Origin: a bacterium
Lineage (GTDB): Bacteria; 4484-113; JAFGCY01
NCBI GenBank assembly: GCA_020440605.1
Contig: JAGRNT010000012.1
Location: 62,001-126,000 of the forward strand
Reading direction: 5' to 3'
Length of the DNA stretch: 64,000 bases
Part shown: positions 1-8,839 of the stretch, piece by piece
How the letters are laid out: each line of letters opens with the position of its first letter
Numbering within the stretch: position 1 is the first letter of the stretch
Program-made: the position numbers and the translations under genes
Notes under the pieces: model-generated
Told to the model about the DNA's origin: nothing
The model's database searches: none
What the model saw: the letters and a program-made list of their open reading frames with translations, nothing else

Positions 1-3000
1 TCAGCGCCGACGATGTCACCGAAGACCTGCAGGTCGGCCTCCATCAGGCGACCGCCGCGTCCCTCGCCGTCAGGCTTGTTGAGGAAGGCCTGGGTGGTGT
101 CGTCGCTGAGCGTCAGGTGCGGATCGGTCCAGATGCGCACCGCGTGCATCGGCCGGCCCTCGCGGTCAGTGACGACGCGCGGGGCGGTGTTGCCGTACTC
201 GATCGGGGTCATGTAGCCGTCGGCGAACACGGTGTCATTGACCGTGACCACGCCACCGGCGTTGTCACTGACGGTCATCTGGACCGTGTAGGTTCCGGCG
301 GAGGGCACCACGAAGGTCGCAGGCTCGTCGTTGCCGCCCGGCAGGCGCGGGTCATCCGGGCCGTCGCCGCCGAAGCTGTCCGCATCGGTGCGGCTGACGC
401 TGCCCTGGCTGGCACCGCTGCTGTCGAGCAGGGAGATGTTGATGTTGTAGCCGTTGTCAGCCAGCCTGCGGCCGCCGCTCACGGCGTAGTGCACGTCCAC
501 CACGAAGGGTGCCACGCCGCTCGGCGGGTTGATCAGCAGGTCGCCCCAGAGCGGGATGTCGTCGGCGACGGTCACCGTGGTGGTGTCGTTGGCGACATTG
601 CCCGAGGCATCCGTGGAGCGGACCGCCACGGTGTAGGTACCCGGCTGGCTGTAGACGTTGCCGAAGATCCTGATTCTGCCTTCCGTATTGATCGCCACAT
701 CGTCAAAGACGCTGTCGCCGTCGTAGTCGATCTCAAGGTCGTAGTTCGGACTACCGCCGTCAGCCGCCGCCCAGAACTCGATGAACTCACCCGTGCTGCC
801 GCTCGGCGGGGTGGCCATCACGTGCACTGTGTGCGGCGGCTCGACGACCGTGAAGGTCTTGAGAGCACTCTGCACGACGCTGCTGCCGTCGCTGAGCTCG
901 ACCCAGACGCGCCAGGCACCGGCACCGCTGTCACCAGGGATCCAGAAGGCCTCATCCTGGATGTCCTCGTAGGGCAGCAGGATCGGGCTGGAGACCGAGG
1001 CCGAGACCGGAGGCGTGGTGCCGCCGTTGTTGTCAAGGTCCACGGGCTGGAAGCCACCGCCGTTGTCATACTCGACGAACCAGCGGTAGGTGTAGGCGTT
1101 GAACTCGTTGGCTCCGCCGGCCGGGAAGGCCGTCAGGCGCACCGAGTCGGAGTTGCTGGCAACGATGGAGTCGACGTAGATGTCGACACCCAGGGCGCGG
1201 CGCTCGGGGCTCGAGGAGCCGTTGCGGTCGCCGACGAACACGGCCTGGCTGTCGAAGCTGAAGCTGCGCTGGGCTGAGGGCAGCACGTTGCTGTTCCAGG
1301 CCCAGCCGTTGTATACGCCGCGGCGGGCGGTGTAGTAGTCGAACACGCCGTTGGGCTGCGGGCGGCCCACGTTCGGGGCGGCCTGCGGGAAGCTGGCACC
1401 GCGCACGTTGAGCGGCACCTCATTCCAGTTGTTGAAGCCGTTGGCGACGCTGTACTCGTAGGTCGTGCTCGGGTTGCCGTCCTGCGGGCTCTCCGAACCG
1501 TCATTGTTCCACTGCGTGTTGGCATTGGCATCGGACAGCCAGTTGAAGGCGTCACCCTCACCGTGCACCGACTGGTGGCGCATGGTCGTGATGCCGGGGA
1601 TGTTGCTCGTGACGAAGGGCGCGCTGTAGCTGACCCAGCTCGTGAGGCTGGTCGCGAACTGCGCATCACCACGCGGCACGTAGAGCTGGTCGACGGCCTC
1701 ATACTGGCGGGTCGCATTGTTGGTGCTGCCCGGCAGCGGGTTGTCGGTCAGGCTGGCGAAGGTCTGGTACAGCGCGTTGAAGGTCACGCGGTGCTCGCGG
1801 CTGTTGTCCCAGCTGGCCACGTTGAGAGTGCTCAGGTCCGTGTCGTAGTCATCACGGCCCACGCGCACCACCGGCAGCACGAAGCCCGCACCACCGCCGT
1901 AGCGCTCGGCGGCCGTCTGGCCCGCCGTGAAGGAATTGACCCAGTAGCGGCCGACGGTGTAGCCGTTGGCATTCAGCTCGGGACCGGCCGTGAAGGCGCG
2001 GGTCACGATCAGGTTCTCGACCTCGATGCCGTTCTGAGTGCCGTCACCACGGGTGGTGTCCGCCACGAAGACGGTCTGGTCCACGCTGCCGTTGTTGTCC
2101 CAGTCGAATTCCACGAAGCTCGCCGCGGCGGCCGCGCTGGAGAGGTCGAAGGGATAGTTCATGTTGATGTGGAATTCAACGGGGGCATTGAAGTCCGCGT
2201 AGGTTGCGTCCGCCCAGGCCCGGCCGTTGAAGCCGTTCTCACTGAAGATCTCGTACTCGTAGCCGACGCGGAATTGGTTGGCGGGGATGATCACGCGCCA
2301 GGCGTCGCCGACCTGCCACTCGTTGTCGGGGGCACCGCCCGCCAGCGGGGTGCTGGTCAGGGTGCCGACGGCAACGGTGAGCACCGTGCCGGTCGCGCCG
2401 GTGCGCAGGTTCTCAATGGTGTCGCCGGGCATGATGCCGCCCTGCGCCGGACCGTTGGTGGCACCGACGAAGTCGTAGCCGGCATCGGTGAGCGTCACGC
2501 CCGTGGCATCAGCCGCGGTGGCATTGCCGACGCGGGTCACGCCGACGCCGCCGGTCAGGCCCGTGCTGAAGCTCGGGTCACCGGGGTTGCTGAGCGCCAG
2601 CTCCGTGCCGCTCACGACGTCGCGTACGTTGGCGGAGGAACCATCGGTGACGTTGATCACGAGATCGCCGTCACTGACGCCGCCGCTGCCGGCCTGGGCG
2701 AAGTTGTTGCCGGTGTCGATCAGCACCGTGCCCGAGGGCTGGTTGCTGGTGGAGTTGCCGGCCGTGACCTGCTCACCGCCGCGGCTGCCGCTGGTACCGT
2801 TCAGGTCGATCTGCCACTTGCGGCGGGCCAGCGAGGTGTTGATGCCGCCGATCGCGCTGCGGAAGCCGAGGCCGCTGCCGGGCTGCGGGTTGAAGCTGGC
2901 GGCACGGGTGTCGACATCGGGCCAGATGTTGGCAAGGATGCCGTAGGCCCCGTTGGTGTCGACGAAGCGGCTGACGCTGTAGGCATCGCCCGGAGTCCAG

Positions 3001-6000
3001 CCGCTGCTGAGGCTGCCGCAGGCCAGTTCCGTCTGGGAGATGACGCTCACGACCGCCGTGGTGGCACCGCTGGTGAGGTTGGTCACCAGGTCGCCGGGCA
3101 GCACGCCGGAGGAGATGAAGCTCGCGCCCGGATCCGTGAAGCTCGGAGTGCCCGCCAGGTTGACGGTGTTGACGATGCCGCCGGCCAGCACGAGGTTGCT
3201 GCCGCTGACATTGGCGCGGTCGTGGATCATCACGAGCTGGTGGCTGACCGCCACGCGCCCGCTGACGAGGTCCTTGACCGTGAGGGTGGCGTTGTAGTTG
3301 CCGATGCCGTCGGCGGCGTAGTCATGGGTGATGCCCTGGCTGGTGCCGATCAGCTGGCGTCCCGCGGAGGGGTTGCTCAGCGTGCTGAAGCTGTAGTCGA
3401 TGTCGCCGTCGCCCTGGAAGTCGAGGTCGTACTGCAGGTAGGCGGCGTCGTTCAGCGACAGGCTGCCGATCAGGTCGAAGGTCACGTTGAAGCCGGTCTG
3501 GAAGATGTAGCGGCGGTCACTGGTGCCGCCGGGGCTCTCAATGGTGATGAAGCCGGTCCGGGCACCGTCGGGGACGCGCACGGTCAGCTCTTGCTGGCCG
3601 TAGGGCGTGCCGCCGATGTTGAGGATGTCAACGCCGCTGGCCGGGGTGATCGCCGCACCGGCCGCACTCACGCCGCCGGCGAAGTGCACGGTGTTGTTGC
3701 TGGCAACCGGGTCCATGTTGAAGCCGCGGATCACGATCGCCTGGCCGTTGGCGGCGATGTCGGGCTCGATGGCCGGGGCCAGGGTCACGCTGCCGATGTA
3801 GGGCGGGTCAGCGCCGCCGGCCGCGGTGTTGTTCACGGCGAGCGGGGTGCTGCTGTTGCCCGGCGGGTTGGCTGCCAGCACTGCCATCGGCGTGCGGGCG
3901 ATGCCGCTGGTATCAGGCAGACCGGTACCGCCCGTGCCGAGGTTGCTCAGTACGATCTGCGCCACGTCATGGGCGATGAAGGACTGGCCGGAGGAGGGCA
4001 GCAGGTCGTTGCGGTCGAGCACGAAGCAGTGGATGAAGTACACACCCTGGGCATCGGGGATGCCGTCCGCACCGGCCGCGCCGGTCTCGTTGTCATAGTT
4101 GTCAAGCTGGCTGAACTCGAAGCTCGGGCTGGCCTCGTTGGAGCGCATCTGCACAGTGCTGCTGACGGAGCTGCCGCCGGTGGTCAGGCTGTCGAGGTTG
4201 ACGATCGGAGCCGCTGCATCGACGGTCTCGACCGGGGTCACGAGGTCGAGCACGTGGTTGCCGGAGCCCTCGAACTTGGGACGGGTCACGACCCAGTAGT
4301 AGCCGTAGCCGTCACGGCCGCCGTCCACGCTGGCGCTGGCCGTGAAGCCGAGGCGGCTCTCACCCAGCTCACGCAGGGTAATGCTGGCGTTCATCTCCGG
4401 CGGGATCGCGGTTCCGGTGCTGGTCGAGGCCTCGTCATCCTTGACGAGCTTGCTGAACACGACGTCAGTCGCGCCGCCGTTCTCGGTGACGACCAGGCGC
4501 AGCCAGTACTCGGTGTTGTTCGGCAGGCCGCTCGGGTCGAAGAAGGCGTTCCATTCGGGGCTGCTGCTGCTGCCACCGACGGTGAGCAGCGTGCCGGCCG
4601 CGAGCTCGCCCGCGGCGTAGTCCACACCCGGGGCGGTCACGCGTGAGGGACGCGGCGGGAAGCCGAGACCCGGGAAGCCGGCGATCACACCGGCACCGTC
4701 GGGACCCTGGTAGGGGCCGCCGGCACCGTTGCCGAGCGTGGCGTCGAGCACGCGCAGCTCCCAGTTGTAGTTGAGGTCGCCGCCCGCGGCGGACATCTCG
4801 ACCTCGACACTGGTGTCGTTGTCAAACACTGAGACCTCGTGGCTGGCAAGCTGTGCCTGGAAGCCGGCTGCGGTCTCAATCGGGCTGATCACGGCGCTGT
4901 CGGTGGCGTAGCCGGTGGTCGGCACCGGCGGGTAGCCGCCGCCGTAGTCCACGGGGAAGGTTCCGCCGTCCGCCGGGGTGGTCTGCACGCGGCCGCCGGC
5001 GTAGATGTTGCCGGGCAGTGCGGGCGTGCCGCCCGCGATCGGCAGGCCGCTGGAGTCGACGAAGTCACGCAGGTCATACATGTGCAGCGTGACGACATTG
5101 CCCTCCGGGTTGACGCGGATCTGGATCGGGTTGTTGATCGACTGTCCGGGCTGTTCGACGGGCCAGGTGCCGTCGAAGTCATCCGGGTCGTCATCCGGGC
5201 CCAGCGTGTCGCGGTACTCCCAGTCGAACAGCAGGTAGCTGCCGCCGCCGGTGGTGTCCGCGCCGCCGAAGCTGGAGTAGATGTCATAGGTGTCGCCGCC
5301 GCTGCGCACCGGGAGGATGTTCACCGCGAAGGGGATCGCCGCCTCGGTGTTGTGCTGCAGGAAGACCTTGGTCACGTCGTCAGCACGCAGCTCGGGATCA
5401 TTGGGCTCGTTGGCATTGTCATCCCAGCGGTAGGCGAGGATGCGGCCGGTGGCGTAGGGGTCACCCTCACCGGTCCAGGCCCAGCCCGGCCATTCCGCGG
5501 GAGCGGCGCCGGTGTTCCAGGCCGCGTTCTCGTTGGGACGCCAGTTGCCGTCGGTGTCGGTCACGCCGCCGCCGATCGGGAAGGGCACGTTGTTGAACGT
5601 GTAGTTGCGTCCGAGGCTGCCCACCGCTCCGAGCGGGCCGAGGGTGGTGGCGAAGGCCGGGGCACCGGTGAAGTCGGGACCGAGCACGTCCAGGTTGTTG
5701 AAGTTGTCATAGGCCTGAATCGTGACATTGCCGGTCATGCCGGGGAACACCGGGCTCACGGCGCGGATCTGCTGCGCGGTGAGCGGGATCTGCACGGTGT
5801 CGGGGCTCAGGGAACCGGCGTCATAGGGGCCGCCGGCACTGGGGAAGACACCCGGACGGTTGGCATGGTTGAAGTACAGCATGTACAGCACCACGTCCTG
5901 GGCCGGGTCGTCGCCGGTGCCGAGGTTGCCGTCGGGGCCGGTGACGTTGTCAAGGTACCAGCTCACCGGCACCACGTCGCTGAAGGTCGCGTAGTAGCTG

Positions 6001-8630
6001 ACGATGCCGTTCGGGTTGACGGAGGGATCGCGGAAGTCGGAAGGCGGATCCGCCATCAGGCTCACGCTCATGCTGCTGAACTCGTAGAGCGGCACCTGCA
6101 GCAGGTCCGCGGCGCTGTCGAAGTTGCCGGGGTTGAGCAGGTTGGCAGCGGTGAACACGCCGGGGCCGTGGGGCGTGACCAGCGGGTTGACGTTGTTCGT
6201 GTTGGCAAGCGTCACGAAGTCGAAGCCGTCCGGCGGGTTGTTGTTGGGCTCGAAGCTGAAGCCGCCGCCGAAGGCGCCGAAGATGCGCTCGATGAAGAAG
6301 AACGCGCCGCCGGCGAACAGGTTGCCGATGCCCGGGCTGGCCGGGTGGGTGTTCGGGTCAAGCCCGTTCCAGTCGTAGGTGTAGTCGTCGGCGATGAAGG
6401 GCGTACCGTTGCGGTAGAGCACGATCGACAGGCAGCTGTCCAGGCTGAACTCGGGGTTCAGGGCCGGGTAGCCGGTGTGGTTCGTGAAGGCCTCATCGCT
6501 GGTCGGGAACTGGTGGCCGAAGGCACCCACGTTGTAGGGGTTGGCCTCGGAGTCACGGTGCGGGACCAGCAGGCCGCCCGCGGTCGGGTCATAGCGCGGG
6601 TCGTCATTCGGGGTCATGTGGTCGGAGGAGCCGCTGCGTCCGTCACGGTCGACGACCGGCAGGGTCACCTTGCGGAAGTTCGTGCTGGGCAGGTGCTCAC
6701 GGATGTAGGCGTACATCTCCTCGGCACGGTCGCGGTAGTCCTCCAGCGAGAAGCCGCTGGCGGTCGCGGTGATGTCCCAGCGCAGGTCATTCACGTTGTC
6801 AAGATCGCGCAGCTCGTCCGGCACGTCGCGGCGCTGCTGCCCGAAGAAGAACGGGTCGCCGGCCTCATAGGCGTTGACAAGATCGGCATCGGGACCGACA
6901 TCGGTGATGTAGGTGCCGATCACGTTCGTGTCGTAGCTGTGGATCGTCAGGTGCTCCTTCAGGCGGTTGAACTTGGCGCGGGTCATGCCGGGCACGTTCA
7001 GGAGCTGGTCCAGGCTGGAGAGCGCGAAGGGCTGCGGCAGGGGCATGTCGTCAACATCGCTGGCCGTGAAGTCCCAGAAGATGTCACCGATCGTGCCGCC
7101 GGCGAGGTTGATCCCGAGCGCACTGAGCGGCGGGGTGACGTTGGCGGCATCCCAGCGGTAGCCGCTGGCACCGAGCGTCGGGTCGATGGAGGGCTCGACG
7201 CTGCCGTCGGCATAGCCGGGATCGATGTTGTTGAGTGCGTCCTGGCTGGGGTTGAGGAACTCCATGATGTTCAGCGCCAGTTCGAGGTCGACACCCGGCA
7301 GGGTCGTCAGCATCTCGATACTCTGGCGCGCGGCCTCGTTGCCCTGGGAGATCCCGTCGCCGTCCGTATCACCCTCGTAGTAGTGCTGGACGTTCTCGCC
7401 GAGATCAGGCCAGGCGAAGCCGTCCGGGGTCGGATCCGGAACGCCGGTCAGCGGGTTGAGCGTGCCGTAGTCGATCAGGCCATCACTGGCGAACGTGCCC
7501 ATCGGGATGTTCCAGTTCCAGCGGTTGACGGTCAGGCGGTCCGGGAACAGCGGGTTGTCAACCCACTTGAAGCCCAGTTCACTGAGCTCCTCGTTGTAGT
7601 TGAAGTCGTTGGTTGCCAGTCCCTCGAGGTTGTAGTCGAGGTCGGCGGATTCGGGCATCAGCACGCGGATCTTCTTGCAGAAGATGTTCAGGTTGAGGCG
7701 ACCCGCCTCATCCGTCACATCCGCATAGCTCTTCAGCAGGTCCGTCGGCACCGGGCCGCGGTCCAGGTCGGTGAAGACGCTCTCATAGATGGCGATGCGC
7801 GAGTTGAGCATGAACTCACGGATGTTGTTTCCGTTGTCAAGATCACGCTCGACGGGGCTTCCGGGTCCGTTCAGACGGGGCTCGTCAGCATTCGGGAAGG
7901 CGCCTGCGCCGTGCAGGAAGGCTTCCTTGCCATCGAAGGGATCGCCGCCGGCATCGGCGGGATCGTAGCCGTCGTCAACTCCGTCGGCATCGTCGTCAAT
8001 CGCCACCGCCAGGTAGGGATTGAACAGCCAGATCGTCTCGCCGGTGTTCGGGCTCACGCCGTTGTAGCGGTTGGAGGCCGCCAGCAGCGAGGGCTGTCCG
8101 AGGTAGGTTGGGGAGTGCATCTGGTTGAAGCTGAAGTCGAAGTCGTAGTTGCGCAGGTGGTCGTAGACATCCGTGGGCAGCACGCTGCGGTCGCCGCGCG
8201 GGCTGGTCCAGTAGTCGTCGCCCGTGCCCAGCACGTCGTCGAGGCCGGCGGCCCCGAGCACTCCGCTGTCAGGCACCTGGTCGCGGCGGAAGCCCGTGAC
8301 CGGGTCCAGCACGACCACGGCCGTGGCCGGCTGGGTCGCGGAGTTGTAGTAGTCAGGCAGGTTCTTCTGCTGGACAACCAGGGAGATCGCATCATTGAGC
8401 GCCTTCTGGCTGGCCAGATCGAGCTTGTGGCCCTTGATCGCCTCGGCCGTGCTCACCGCCTCCGTGTTGAGGCTGGTCAGGACCAGCGTCACCAGGGGCA
8501 GCAGCAGCGCCACGAAGATGATCACGGCCAGCAGCACGACGCCCCTGGGCCTGCGCCTCAGCAAGCGTCCGCGCCCGTGCGCGGGCACGCGATGCTGGAG
8601 CCTGTTTCCGCCATTGGATATTTCAGTCAT
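1..8630 (-). CDS. Giant GspK-like minor pseudopilin with a very large modular ectodomain (3' end outside window)
   Basis: I read one uninterrupted frame from the ATG at 8630 to the left edge, at least 2,876 residues. Residues 1-30 form a basic leader ending RRRPRG. A hydrophobic helix starting VVLLAVIIF follows and lacks Glu at +5, as is usual for GspK. GspK landmarks come next: DEAGRLNLN (about 304-312), an EF-hand-like loop DTDGDGISQGNE (about 419), and two helix-hairpin-helix-like segments, TTLPGVDLELALNIMEFL (about 438) and LNVPGMTRAKFNRL (about 540). Classical GspK is about 320 residues; here more than 2,000 residues follow. They include an IPT/TIG-like domain (about 1610-1700), a PKD-like domain (about 1717-1800), three GVxPGDxVxN-type repeats (about 1815-2120) and two more PKD-like domains (about 2595-2810). 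It is the last gene of the pseudopilin operon, but a terminator separates it from the gspJ-like gene. By family logic it would cap the pseudopilus; a role as tip adhesin or surface fibre is my inference. RBS is weak (GGGAA). Confidence 0.85.
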   Translation of the reverse strand, partial: MTEISNGGNRLQHRVPAHGRGRLLRRRPRGVVLLAVIIFVALLLPLVTLVLTSLNTEAVSTAEAIKGHKLDLASQKALNDAISLVVQQKNLPDYYNSATQPATAVVVLDPVTGFRRDQVPDSGVLGAAGLDDVLGTGDDYWTSPRGDRSVLPTDVYDHLRNYDFDFSFNQMHSPTYLGQPSLLAASNRYNGVSPNTGETIWLFNPYLAVAIDDDADGVDDGYDPADAGGDPFDGKEAFLHGAGAFPNADEPRLNGPGSPVERDLDNGNNIREFMLNSRIAIYESVFTDLDRGPVPTDLLKSYADVTDEAGRLNLNIFCKKIRVLMPESADLDYNLEGLATNDFNYNEELSELGFKWVDNPLFPDRLTVNRWNWNIPMGTFASDGLIDYGTLNPLTGVPDPTPDGFAWPDLGENVQHYYEGDTDGDGISQGNEAARQSIEMLTTLPGVDLELALNIMEFLNPSQDALNNIDPGYADGSVEPSIDPTLGASGYRWDAANVTPPLSALGINLAGGTIGDIFWDFTASDVDDMPLPQPFALSSLDQLLNVPGMTRAKFNRLKEHLTIHSYDTNVIGTYITDVGPDADLVNAYEAGDPFFFGQQRRDVPDELRDLDNVNDLRWDITATASGFSLEDYRDRAEEMYAYIREHLPSTNFRKVTLPVVDRDGRSGSSDHMTPNDDPRYDPTAGGLLVPHRDSEANPYNVGAFGHQFPTSDEAFTNHTGYPALNPEFSLDSCLSIVLYRNGTPFIADDYTYDWNGLDPNTHPASPGIGNLFAGGAFFFIERIFGAFGGGFSFEPNNNPPDGFDFVTLANTNNVNPLVTPHGPGVFTAANLLNPGNFDSAADLLQVPLYEFSSMSVSLMADPPSDFRDPSVNPNGIVSYYATFSDVVPVSWYLDNVTGPDGNLGTGDDPAQDVVLYMLYFNHANRPGVFPSAGGPYDAGSLSPDTVQIPLTAQQIRAVSPVFPGMTGNVTIQAYDNFNNLDVLGPDFTGAPAFATTLGPLGAVGSLGRNYTFNNVPFPIGGGVTDTDGNWRPNENAAWNTGAAPAEWPGWAWTGEGDPYATGRILAYRWDDNANEPNDPELRADDVTKVFLQHNTEAAIPFAVNILPVRSGGDTYDIYSSFGGADTTGGGSYLLFDWEYRDTLGPDDDPDDFDGTWPVEQPGQSINNPIQIRVNPEGNVVTLHMYDLRDFVDSSGLPIAGGTPALPGNIYAGGRVQTTPADGGTFPVDYGGGYPPVPTTGYATDSAVISPIETAAGFQAQLASHEVSVFDNDTSVEVEMSAAGGDLNYNWELRVLDATLGNGAGGPYQGPDGAGVIAGFPGLGFPPRPSRVTAPGVDYAAGELAAGTLLTVGGSSSSPEWNAFFDPSGLPNNTEYWLRLVVTENGGATDVVFSKLVKDDEASTSTGTAIPPEMNASITLRELGESRLGFTASASVDGGRDGYGYYWVVTRPKFEGSGNHVLDLVTPVETVDAAAPIVNLDSLTTGGSSVSSTVQMRSNEASPSFEFSQLDNYDNETGAAGADGIPDAQGVYFIHCFVLDRNDLLPSSGQSFIAHDVAQIVLSNLGTGGTGLPDTSGIARTPMAVLAANPPGNSSTPLAVNNTAAGGADPPYIGSVTLAPAIEPDIAANGQAIVIRGFNMDPVASNNTVHFAGGVSAAGAAITPASGVDILNIGGTPYGQQELTVRVPDGARTGFITIESPGGTSDRRYIFQTGFNVTFDLIGSLSLNDAAYLQYDLDFQGDGDIDYSFSTLSNPSAGRQLIGTSQGITHDYAADGIGNYNATLTVKDLVSGRVAVSHQLVMIHDRANVSGSNLVLAGGIVNTVNLAGTPSFTDPGASFISSGVLPGDLVTNLTSGATTAVVSVISQTELACGSLSSGWTPGDAYSVSRFVDTNGAYGILANIWPDVDTRAASFNPQPGSGLGFRSAIGGINTSLARRKWQIDLNGTSGSRGGEQVTAGNSTSNQPSGTVLIDTGNNFAQAGSGGVSDGDLVINVTDGSSANVRDVVSGTELALSNPGDPSFSTGLTGGVGVTRVGNATAADATGVTLTDAGYDFVGATNGPAQGGIMPGDTIENLRTGATGTVLTVAVGTLTSTPLAGGAPDNEWQVGDAWRVIIPANQFRVGYEYEIFSENGFNGRAWADATYADFNAPVEFHINMNYPFDLSSAAAAASFVEFDWDNNGSVDQTVFVADTTRGDGTQNGIEVENLIVTRAFTAGPELNANGYTVGRYWVNSFTAGQTAAERYGGGAGFVLPVVRVGRDDYDTDLSTLNVASWDNSREHRVTFNALYQTFASLTDNPLPGSTNNATRQYEAVDQLYVPRGDAQFATSLTSWVSYSAPFVTSNIPGITTMRHQSVHGEGDAFNWLSDANANTQWNNDGSESPQDGNPSTTYEYSVANGFNNWNEVPLNVRGASFPQAAPNVGRPQPNGVFDYYTARRGVYNGWAWNSNVLPSAQRSFSFDSQAVFVGDRNGSSSPERRALGVDIYVDSIVASNSDSVRLTAFPAGGANEFNAYTYRWFVEYDNGGGFQPVDLDNNGGTTPPVSASVSSPILLPYEDIQDEAFWIPGDSGAGAWRVWVELSDGSSVVQSALKTFTVVEPPHTVHVMATPPSGSTGEFIEFWAAADGGSPNYDLEIDYDGDSVFDDVAINTEGRIRIFGNVYSQPGTYTVAVRSTDASGNVANDTTTVTVADDIPLWGDLLINPPSGVAPFVVDVHYAVSGGRRLADNGYNINISLLDSSGASQGSVSRTDADSFGGDGPDDPRLPGGNDEPATFVVPSAGTYTVQMTVSDNAGGVVTVNDTVFADGYMTPIEYGNTAPRVVTDREGRPMHAVRIWTDPHLTLSDDTTQAFLNKPDGEGRGGRLMEADLQVFGDIVGA

Positions 8631-8796
8631 ATCAGTTCCCGGGGTGCGCTGGACTGGGGACTCGCTTCCGTTCCCATGACACCCGCCAACGAGATTTGTG
8701 TAAGTGCGCATAAGCCTCGCAGTTTATTATTCCCAAGAGCAAGGAATCTACACCATATATATAGAAAATTGAGCCTCTACATCCGTGCAGTAAAAG
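8631..8796. promoter_or_regulatory. AT-rich intergenic spacer, candidate promoter for the giant gene
   Basis: There is no gene here. It is an unusually AT-rich island in a GC-rich window. Minus-strand reading shows a TATATATAT tract near 8755-8763 and a TAATAA hexamer near 8728-8733. Either could be a -10 element for the gene starting at 8630; I cannot find a convincing -35 for either. Confidence 0.35.
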
Positions 8797-8828
8797 CAAA
8801 AATGGCCCGGACATTGCCGGGCCATTTT
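8797..8828 (-). terminator. Rho-independent terminator after gspJ-like gene
   Basis: A 12-bp perfect stem (8799-8810 pairing with 8817-8828, core AATGGCCCGG) has a 6-nt loop and on the minus strand is followed by TTTTTGCTTTTA. It begins 12 nt after the stop of the gspJ-like gene and lies upstream of the giant gspK-like gene, so it can uncouple the two. Confidence 0.8.
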
Positions 8829-8839
8829 CTCGGTTCAAC

